Positions 54,566 to 64,000 of a DNA stretch of 64,000 nt are shown in pieces. Numbering within the stretch: the stretch's first letter is position 1; each line of letters opens with the position of its first letter. The stretch is from Solen grandis. Its lineage: Eukaryota; Mollusca; Bivalvia; Adapedonta; Solenidae. The translations under genes and the position numbers were made by a program. The stretch spans positions 18,378,212-18,442,211 of the forward strand of contig CM037795.1 of the NCBI GenBank assembly GCA_021229015.1. The letters run 5' to 3'. The notes below the pieces were generated by a model, which ran no database searches, was not told the DNA's origin, and saw only the letters and a list, made by a program, of their open reading frames with translations.

Positions 54566-55354
54566 ACAGTCAGGCCAGGATTCCAAGTCCTTGTGTACGT
54601 CGTCTGTATCCGTCACTCTTATCCGTCTAAAACGAACGCTTACAACAACCAGTTGATTGTTAGAAATATTTTAAAAACTAGGATTGTCTGTGTATATGGT
54701 AGACTGTTTATGCACAATATAAGTATAAAAAGGCACAGATTTAGGGGACTGACGTGCTTTACGACACCTCATACGAGAGTCATTTTAGTGTTCTATTTCC
54801 TTCACTAAATTTGTATGTTCCAAAAGTAAGGCAGTTCTATGATGCTAGTTCGCACTCACCACCGGTGTTGTCTGTTTACAAACAGATGTCACACCCATCA
54901 TTAAAAAGGCACGCACTTAATAAAGAGTTCAGTTGTATACAGTGTGCAACGTTAACAACTGCCTTATAACCATTGCCTCTCAAATTTACCTTCTACTACC
55001 ATGAATATATAATGTCTTAACGCTTATGGGGAATGTAAAACAAGGGAATTTATCAAGAGAAAATGTTCGGGTGATGAAATGGTATATCATTACTAACATA
55101 TTAACCGTATTTTTTCTTGCTTATAAATTTGAGAGATTCCCATCAACCCATCGTCTTCGGATTGTTATACCTAACTTACTTTTTATATTCTTTTTTATAA
55201 ATACATAATATATTTTAACTTTAACCAGGGGAATTAAAAATTGATTGAAGTTCTTTGAAAGTGTTCGAAGTTGTGAGAAAAGAAAGAAATCCTATACGGA
55301 CAGGCACAAAGCGAAAATATGGAATGCGGTATTCGCGTCCAAATACGGACACGG

Positions 55355-56370
55355 AGACATGGAATGCCGGCCTTAATTGATAAACTATGGACACAGAGAC
55401 ATGGAATACCGCTCTTAATTGATAAACTATGGACACGGAGACATAGAATACCGGCATTAATTGATAAATTATGGACACGGAGACATGGAATAACAGCCTT
55501 AATTGATAAACTATGGACACGGAGACATGGAATGCCGGTCTTAATTGATAAACTATGGACACGGAGACATGGAATGCCGGTCTTAATTGATAAACTATGG
55601 ACACGGAGACATGGAATGCCGGTCTTAATTGATAAACTATGGACACGGAGACATGGAATGCCGGCCTTAATTGATAAACTATGGACACGGAGACATGGAA
55701 TGCCGGCCTTAATTGATAAACTATGGACACGGAGACATGGAATAACACCTTAATTGATAAACTATGGACACGGAGACATGGAATGCCTGCCTTAATTGAT
55801 AAACTATGGACACAGAGACATGGAATGCCGGCCTTAATTGATAAACTATGGACACAGAGACATGGAATACCGTCCTTAATTGATAAACTATTGACACGGA
55901 GACATGGAATACTAGCCTTAATTGATAAACTATGGACATGGAGACATTGGATATCGGCCTTAATTGATTGATTATGGACACGGACACATGGAATACCGGC
56001 CTTAATTGATAAACTATGGACACGGAGACATGAAATGCCGGCCTTAATTGATAAACTATGGACACGGAGACATGGAATACCAGCCTTAATTGATAAACTA
56101 TGGACACGGAGACATGAAATGCCGGCCTTAATTGATAAACTATGGACATGAAGACATTGGATACCGGCCTTTATTGATAAACTTTGGACACGGTGACATG
56201 GAATACCGGCCTTAATTGATAAACTATGGACACGGAGACATGGAATACCGGCCTTAATTGATAAACTATGGACACGGACACATGGAATACCGGCCTTTAT
56301 TGGTAAACTATGAACACGATGACATTGAATACCGGCTTTAATTGATAAACTATGGACACAGTTACATTGA
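55355..56370. repeat. 42-bp satellite, ~24 tandem copies
   Basis: The unit is 42 bp (CTTAATTGATAAACTATGGA then CACGGAGACATGGAATGCCGGC) with variants GCCGG, ACCGG and AACAGC. Because 42 is a multiple of three and the unit lacks stops in some frames, frames of 140-175 codons stay open on both strands; these are shadows of the repeat, not genes. Homogeneity is highest at 55480-55740. Confidence 0.95.
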
Positions 56371-56399
56371 TACAGATACTGTTATTAGAGATAACGTGG

Positions 56400-57606
56400 A
56401 AGAAAAATATATTATGAAATATTCTATGTGACATGTATAATACCAAACTGGTTTATTCGTAGGTTGATCAAATCATATATGGCGTCTTATTTCGTTAAGA
56501 AATAGAACATTTTCAGACGTTTTACCTCGTTCAGTCTTGCTGGCCTAACACTACGTAAAATGGGATAACTAAAGTAACGAAGAAACACACACACATATAT
56601 ACACACACACACATACCCACAGATAGATAGAGACACACTTAGATATGTACCAGGACGTGGTCCCCGTGTCAGGGTCAAATGCATGGTTTCGCGGGAATCC
56701 GTACGTCGGTTAACAGTCCCAGGATTCCATGGCCATACGTGGTATTTGTACGAATAGGAATTCAATTGCTTTGAAGAAATATGGTAAGTTATCAAATATA
56801 TAACTCTACATGCATATTATAACAATGTTAACATTAAATGTGACGACTACCTGTTTAGATATCAATGCACAGTAAAAAATGCAAGAAGTAAAATAGATCA
56901 ATTTCTTTAAAGATTTATGATTTATTTAGTGTTAATATATTCTATTCGTGCTAATGTGTACATATGAGGACCTTTTAATGACTAAGAATAAGCTCATAAA
57001 TTAATTAATTGACCAAACAGCATTTAAAATCTCACAAAAATTGTTATAATTGCAAACTCCCTTCAGTTTAGACTTACGTATAAAAAATAAATAAATAATA
57101 ATAATAATAATAACATTTTACCACTCACTCTGTCTTCACACCTATGTTTTGTCAAAAATGAATGATAAAAGCTTTATTTCATTTTACTTTAAGTGAAAAT
57201 ATTAAATAAACTTTTCCTACACAAAACAAACACTATATCACTACGTATGTCAGAACTGTGTTAATTATGAATTAAGGTCTTATTTTTTCGGGGCTAGAAG
57301 CAATTCTTCAAGGTAAAACGCATTGTGTAAACACCATATTTTCTATATAACTTATTGTGTATGTTAACATTATTATTATTTAAACCAATCAAAATGACGT
57401 GAACATTGTGGACACTCTCCAAGTGGAGGTATTACAAAAGGCAATCTTCCTTTGAGAATTCAATTTTTAATTGTGATTAACTTTTATCCATATGTTTTTT
57501 CTTGGCTGCAATAAATATTGCTGACATACCATATGAAACAAGAATGAACCTTGATCAGAATTAGAGAAATATCATATTTGATTGCACATACATGTTTGTA
57601 TCGCAG
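56400..57606. other. Spacer before the MACPF exons
   Basis: Contains CA-rich and GATA-type simple repeats near 56585-56635 and an ATA/ATT-rich stretch. The signal-peptide exon of the MACPF gene must lie upstream of 57607 but was not identified here. Confidence 0.5.
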
Positions 57607-60600
57607 AGATCCATCCGGACAGCTGTCCAATACGTTGCGATTGTGCTGGTTACGTGGATGAACGGGATCGAGGCAGACTACCAATGTTTGTGCAACTATG
57701 ACGTAGAAAAGGCGGTTTACCCCACTCCCAACGCCCAAGGGACGCCCATAGGCTATCTGTACGAATTCGATTGTAAACCGGATATTACAGAGCATAGTAA
57801 CCATAACAACCATTTTGCAGAAATAATGTTTGAGAAACAGGTACTTAACAAGGACCCCAGTCTACCATATATTTGCTTCCATTTACACAAACAAACTGTC
57901 TGACATATTACTCTTTACAATATTTCTACAAAAAGTTTCATCAATATGTTCAAATCACCAAAAATATTTTCATGGCAGCGGAGGTTTACAATAGTATATA
58001 AATTTGAATTTCGTCATTCTCTCATGTTGAAACTTATTTATAAGAGTTTAGAATTAATGATTTTTCTATTAAAAATTAAACGCGGTGTTAACATATGTCA
58101 AAACAAACAGAAATTAAAGTAGTTATAAGAATCGTATTCGTTTATTTATTTATTTATTTATTTATTTATTTTACAAAACCGTAACTTTGGGTTCAGTATG
58201 AAAATAGTATATGTAAAGATTTTGTTGCAATATTCGTTGTTTATATTTAAATAAATTGTGTAACAAGGGTAGTAACCATGTTAGATGAGTACAGTTTACA
58301 TTTACAAGCAAGCAATAAGACGAGGAAAACAAACATATAACTGTACTTCCTTGACACCATAAAGCAGTGGGAGCTTAATTAACGTTAGTATAGATTTTAA
58401 AGAATAGGACAGAAATACCAATATAAAAAAACAATAATGATAATAAAACGGTGAAGAGAAGGCGCGAGGATAAAGATAAAAATGAACAATGACACATCAG
58501 TATATATGGGCAGCAGCTATATTGTTTTAAAAGCAGTATCCAAAGGACTAATATATCACTTTGTGAACTGTGCTATATGGCATAGCGTTATCTCATTCTG
58601 TTAACTATATAACAGTACAGTCAAATATAAATCCGTCTGATCCGTAGATAGTGTATTTGTTACTTCAAAAACCCATATACATGTATTCGTTTACCATTTC
58701 ATAGTAACACAATTATGACATTTTGATAAGTCTGTTACACACACATAAGTACACATATTACATGTTTTATCAGAGCTTTCTTATTCTCACCCCGAACAAG
58801 GTAAATCAGGTGATACCTTCTATTTAATCTTAGTTTATCGCCATGTAAATATATCGTGAAAAAGTCGACCATATATAGTTATGCCATCATCCACATTCTT
58901 CATTAACACTTCCTTGTGGTACTGCAATCCAGGGGTATTATTACCAAGTGGTATCAACAAGAGTTAGTACGATATTGTTGTGTGCAATATTATAGTATTA
59001 CTTACTGATTGTAAAGTAGCATGTGTAGAACCAAGCCTGCGGTCCAACCTATTATTTAAAATAAGGCATCACATGCAATTAATAATAAAGCATAGACTAG
59101 ATCAATATCTTGATACACTCTTATAATACAACATTGGCAAAATCAAGCTTATGGTATCATCTACAATTTATAATATAACATTGGCAGAACCAAGATTGTG
59201 GTATCATCTACAATCTATAATATAACATTGGCAGAATCAAACTTGTGGTATCATCTACAATCTATAATATAACATTGGCAGAACCAAGATTGTGGTATCA
59301 TCTACAATCTATAATATAGCATTTGCAGAACCAAGCTTGTGGTATAATCTACAATCTATAATATAGCATTTGCAGAACCAAACTTGTGGTATCATCTACA
59401 ATCTATAATATAACATTGGCAGAATCAAACTTGTGGTATCATCTACAATCTATAATATAGCATTGGCAGAATCAAACTTGTGGTATCATCTACAATCTAT
59501 AATATAGCATTGGCAGAATCAAACTTGTGGTATCATCTACAATCTATAATAAAGCATTGGCAGAACCAAGATTGTGGTATCATCTACAATCTACAACATA
59601 GCATTGGCAGAATCAAGCTGTGGTATCACCTACACTTTAAAATATATCATTGGCAGAATCAAGCTTGTGGTATCTGGTGTTTGTAACGCTTCACTTGCCA
59701 GTAACATCTTCACGCGGTGCTTTGTCGTAGTGCTGTTTGTTTTACATTTATCTGTTTGGAGTCATGTTAAAGTTATATCTCTTTGTAGCACATCGCTGAG
59801 TATGTTTTCATGATGACGAAACAGATTGTGTTTTTCAGCTTGGTTACATTGAGCTGGAAATCAATCAGCAGATACAGACCTGTCCGGGGGAACCCTCGAA
59901 AGACGACCGTAGTAAGTCTTTATTTCACATACAATATTAAACTGGTGTAGTGATTTATATACAAATAGAGTTTTGTCCTTTCTTGTATAGGCTTTATGCT
60001 TCTCGCATTATTAGAAGCTTTTAGAGTCATTTATTATAATGGACCCTTGGTATTATAAGATTACCATTATGTATTTATGTTATATTTTCCACAGTCACAA
60101 CCACTGTGAAACACGAGAACCATAAAATAACAAAGCCTACGACCACAACGCAACCTACGATAACAACGCAACCTACAACGACACCACAGTCTACGACGCC
60201 AACACAACCAACGACAACAACACAACCTACGACAACAACACAACCTACGACGACTACACAGCCTACGACGACAACGCAGCCAACGATCAAAGGTAAGAAA
60301 TGTTGAATGATGAAATAAAAGTTCAGTCATTGAAAGACATTGCAATTTTTTAATATTGTGAAAATATTGTCGAGTTAAATATCTGTTACCTTGCTGGCAG
60401 ACCACCGCTTGAGTGCACGGGCTTATTACAGTAGTAGGATATACTATCAGGGATCTAACTTTCATCAGATTTAAAAGAGAATAAAAATATGCGTGTTAAA
60501 TGGAAAATAACATCATAATATGTCTGCACAATCGATTGTAATAGGATTTTGGTCAGCAATATAAAGGTATTGTTCAACGTCACAGCTATTATTCCTATTC

Positions 60601-63512
60601 GGTTCAGGCCGGAGATTGCCGAGTAGGTACGACTGGTTATGTGTTTCAGCGAACGTGACGGGCACCCCGCTACAGTATGTGGGTATTGGATACAGTCTGC
60701 TCGACGGTAACCCGGATGGAAGTACGACAGTTCCCCATCAGGACCCCGGGCTGTTGCTGAACCAGAGAATATTCGAGGTGCCTAGCAACTTGTTTGACTG
60801 CACTTCCTTACAGACACGATATTGCTTTTATCTTTTTTATCATTATTAAAAATATTTTTGATTAAAGTAACGTAGATGAACAGTCTAACATCTTACGATG
60901 CCAAGCTAAAGGATTTTAATTACACGAAATATCGAGAATTTTATTTTAATAGTTGAGCATTTTCCTCTCCGCACAAGCTGACAGAAGGAACAAATCACCG
61001 TGCTCTAGAAGCTACATACAATCTAACCACTTCCTGCGTGACAAACAATCAAGTTGCGTTGCTCAACACCGGATATGCCTACCAGCGCCACCTTCTGGAC
61101 TCCATTACAGACACAGGTAAGAACAGATTACTTTCAGACTTATTCTAAATGAGGAATAAACATGACAAGACCAACGGATACAAAAGAAACATAATTCTAA
61201 ACTACAAACTTACTGTTTTTTCTGCTAACCATAATCTAAAGCCTTAACGAAATATACAACGTTAACTACGAATTTACTTTAGGAGAAGTATCCATGTTCA
61301 TGTTTCGTTGAAATACATGAGTGATATGGACATTTATACAGACTTAACTATGATGTATCTAGACTATATAGACTGTATAGGGGTTTACCGTCGCTGCGAT
61401 AGTATTTCAATCATATAGCGACGTCCAGCTAATTACAGGTGGAGGAAGACCCCGAGTACACAGAGGTACTTGGGTAGAATCACCGACCTACCGCAAGCCA
61501 GCTGGAAGGCTTCCTCACATGAAAAATCCGAAGTCCCTACCGGGATTCGAACCCACAGCGGTGAGGGGCTGAGAGATTTGTAGTCAATGACTGTAACCGC
61601 TCGGCCACGGCGGCCCCCTCGAAAATAAGAATGGAACTTCAGTATGATATTCATACTCAAACTCCAACTATGCTAATTAGTTATTCAATAGGTGTTTGAG
61701 TATGATACTCAAATTTGAGTCTGATATCGTACTTAAGTATTTTCGAGAACACGGGGCTAGAATACAATAATTATTTGATGCTATATTTCAGGCCTCACTC
61801 AAGACCTCCTTTCTAATGCATTTGTCTACAATAAAGGTATGCATCTTCTTTTCACTTCCTATTGTACAAGTATAGTTTTCAATAAAAAGATCTAGTTTTT
61901 AAACATGAAATTTACATTGATCTACGTTTAATCTTTTCAACCTTTTCTGTAGTATTTTGGGTATCACAAAGCTATTTTCGTTCAATAGACCATTTCTTAG
62001 GTCAATATCATATTTGATATTGTTTATCCAACTTTCCAGATTTCATGACACTTCGGCAGTCCGTGGAGTCCTCCACACATCCGGTGTATAGAGACACATT
62101 TGCCACGTGCAAACTGGGTACAGCTCGGATAAACTTCGATAATGGCAATCCCATCAGTGTCACGCAAGAATTTGCAGCGGCAGTTTGCAAACTTCCACCG
62201 ACTTTCCAGGATCCAATACCCTTCTTGCAGTTTATCGATCAGTGGGGAATGGTAATTGTTTGACCATCTTAAAATTAGTTCCTTGCTATCAAATTATGAT
62301 TAAAATTAAACAAAACAATCTAATCATAAAAATTCGATATGATTTAAGATATCTAAATCTACAACCAAATCGCTAGATCCACTCAAAGTTGGCACACATT
62401 TGTTGAGATCTAGATTTATATGGAAATTGCGTTGATAGGTATTGTTTAATTAATTTCTTTTCAATTAACATGTTAGTTGTTGATTGAAAAAAAAACATGA
62501 TTTAATGATAAGCCATTTCTTTTCTTTTAGGGAATTATAACGGAAGTGACCTTGGGAACACTGTCGCACAAAAGATATCGGACCAGCGTCAAGGAGGTGT
62601 TCAACGTTGCAAAGCAACAGGTACATTCACATTCTCTTACACATCGGCTTACATTACATTCACCTCTGTGGTAGGCTCAGAAAGTTGTTCAAAATATATG
62701 ACATCATCCAGACCGTTGTTCAAATATATAATTTGAAGGAGACTAGATAGGCCCCTTAAACTGAGAAATATATATAAATAGCACCACTGATCCTGATCGA
62801 AATGATCATTAAAATTACAAATTATGAAAATAAAAAGATGGCTTTAAATTACGATATCCGGCTGAACCTGTAAATATTTACATTTGCAGACGAGCGTTTG
62901 CGGATTGTTCCCATTGACGAAATAAGGCAGAAAATAGTTCCGATAATAACAATTAAAATTAATATTTTATATACGTTTTATGATGATTCAAAAAGTATTT
63001 GTTCAATGTTTCTATGCTTTAGATCCGTAAAATACACTTAAAATCCGCGTTAAATGAGTGTTTTCTGTTTTGGCAAGATTCTTGTTATTGAGCCCATTGC
63101 AGAGATGTTATGTGAGGAACGAACGACAACTCTGCAGGGAGATTGGAAATTATAACATTTATGCCGAGATACGATAATCGCTGCCTTGTTCATTTTTGTT
63201 TTTCACTCATTTCCGTAAATCATTTTTCTTTTTTAAATAAAGCGGTTGCAGACTCTTTAAACATTCTTTTACCTTAATATGTTAACGTAAATATATAAAA
63301 TATTTTATTAGAATCCAGGGATAATCCAACATGGTGGTACTTACAACGGCTTCCCATCCTCTATAACAATCAATGCGACACAGTTTGGTATCAACACAAA
63401 CTTAGGAACTTTCACTTCCGCTTACACGGTTGGTTTCCAAACTGATCCCCAGCCAGTAAACCTTCAGCTGATGCCCGTCAGCGCAGCTCTAGACTTTAAG
63501 TATTGGAGTCAA
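57607..63512 (+). CDS. MACPF (perforin-like) domain protein, 5' and 3' ends outside the visible exons
   Basis: Nine exons with consistent phases: 57607-57840, 59839-59911, 60095-60292, 60650-60777, 60978-61116, 61792-61836, 62040-62251, 62531-62620 and 63312-63512, 440 codons in total. The first two encode a Cys-containing SH3-like module (WMNGIEADYQCLCNYD, GTPIGYLYEFDCKP, LGYIELEI). Exon 3 encodes a TTTQP-type Thr/Pro/Gln-rich linker, probably O-glycosylated. MACPF starts with TPLQYVGIGYSLLDGNPDG and DPGLLLNQRIFE. The family signature region is FIDQWGMGIITEVTLGTLSH, and the last exon holds the second membrane-inserting segment region. MACPF proteins oligomerise into membrane pores. Bivalve members are often MACPF-ApeC fusions, so ApeC exons may follow beyond the window. 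The first visible exon starts in phase 0 after an acceptor; the initiator exon is not seen. Confidence 0.87.
58139..58172. repeat. (TTTA)n microsatellite
   Basis: About eight TTTA units in the first visible intron of the MACPF gene. Confidence 0.9.
59130..59700. repeat. 47-bp minisatellite in the first visible MACPF intron
   Basis: About twelve copies of a 47-bp unit containing AATATAACATTGGCAGAATC and TTGTGGTATCATCTACAATC, ending about 140 bp before the acceptor at 59838. Confidence 0.92.
60130..60292 (+). repeat. Coding 15/30-bp minisatellite for the Thr-rich linker
   Basis: Repeats of CAACCTACGACAACAAC encode TTTQP units within exon 3 of the MACPF gene. Third-position variation (ACG, ACA, ACT, ACC) preserves Thr, suggesting the protein repeat is maintained. 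Confidence 0.85.
61379..61617 (-). repeat. tRNA-derived SINE (family A)
   Basis: Full-length minus copy in a MACPF intron. Tail GGTTTACCGTCGCTGCGATA is at left; B-box complement GGGATTCGAACCCACAGCGG and A-box complement CCGCTCGGCCACGGCGGCCC are at right. Confidence 0.9.
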
Positions 63513-64000
63513 GTAAGTGATACATATTATATGATAATGTGTGGCATAATGACCAAGTGTTGACAATTTTCCAAGGTAGAATAAATTACCAAGCCGTTTT
63601 CTTACAAAACTTAATTTATAAAATAAAATTCAAATAAACAATATTTACAAAATGAAAATATTACTAATATCAATAAATAATTCAAAATATGCCGGCTTTA
63701 CACAGTCCTTTTTCAAGCTTCTTTAAATTCACTGAAATCTGCTACATATGAACAAATCACAATACTGCATCCACATCAGGAATACATGTAACTGTGTCAC
63801 AATTGACCCTTCTGGCGATGGCTGTATATAATAGGTTAAATTCTTTTTGCTCTGCGTCGTCCTGAGCACCGTCGATCGCAGTGTATCCGAATCTCCCTTG
63901 TCGTTGTAACGATTACGTAGAGCGCTGTCCGGATCAGTTTTTCATATGGAACTGTCCTGTCGTTCATATGACGAATATATGGCGAACACACTCATATAAA
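63513..64000. other. Intron or flank at the right edge
   Basis: Starts with a GTAAGT donor, so the MACPF gene continues to the right. A Cys-rich open stretch on plus near 63890-63990 (NLPCRCNDYVERCPDQFF) and an alternative minus-strand frame are visible; neither could be assigned. Confidence 0.4.

Noticed and set aside
55221..56149. Long open frames on both strands (140-175 codons) with a 14-residue repeat
   Set aside because: They follow from a 42-bp tandem satellite; both strands stay open, there is no start context and no family resemblance.
60067..60465. Cys/Arg- and Val/Gly-rich minus-strand frames opposite the Thr-rich exon
   Set aside because: Shadow of the coding minisatellite on the plus strand, where exon phases prove the real frame.

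Overview
The window looks like nuclear DNA from a marine bivalve mollusc. It is AT-rich, its genes are split into many short exons with consensus GT-AG junctions, and it is crowded with tRNA-derived SINEs, MITEs, minisatellites and pearl/Helentron-like elements with tandem-repeat cores. The gene content (DOMON-cytochrome b561 reductase, ApeC and MACPF proteins) fits a mollusc. No species can be named. Two runs of exactly 100 N (23701-23800 and 44664-44763) are assembly gaps.

Region by region. 1-1865 holds a decayed non-LTR retrotransposon on the minus strand. 1.9-12.4 kb is repeat-rich and no gene was recognised. 12420-23006 (+) is an eleven-exon gene for a secreted/membrane DOMON + cytochrome b561 protein of the ferric-chelate reductase 1 type; all phases fit a 427-residue protein. 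24.0-30.6 kb contains two pearl/Helentron-like elements, an RNase H-bearing LINE relic and a segmental duplication. 30712-31478 (-) is a two-exon SprT-like metallopeptidase gene.

About 32.4-42.2 kb is a degenerate but richly preserved Polinton/Maverick, an endogenous virus-like DNA transposon. From left to right it carries a two-repeat PC4-like protein, an unknown protein, a broken BIR segment followed by a RING ORF, a DD35E integrase with chromodomain, a TATA-box-binding-protein homologue, a penton-like minor capsid protein and a double jelly-roll major capsid protein, all on plus. Convergent on minus are two small late proteins, the FtsK/HerA packaging ATPase, a membrane protein and a damaged protein-primed DNA polymerase. 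The TBP homologue together with PC4 (a known TBP/TFIIA cofactor), repeated CCAAT + TATA modules and a shared poly(A) module suggests an element-encoded transcription-initiation system. This is the most interesting thing here. The polymerase 5' region is cut by an R2-superfamily retrotransposon (about 42.2-44.66 kb, minus), and no adenain-type protease or terminal inverted repeat was found.

45588-50743 (+) encodes an ApeC (apextrin C-terminal) module whose first visible exon has the phase and sequence of a MACPF-ApeC linker, but no MACPF exons lie upstream. 57607-63512 (+) encodes a MACPF (perforin-like) protein with a Cys-containing N-terminal module and a Thr/Pro/Gln-rich linker; it runs off the right edge. 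The two look like neighbours in a MACPF/ApeC immune-effector cluster. Between them lie a 49-bp-type satellite, a dispersed repeat and a 42-bp satellite.
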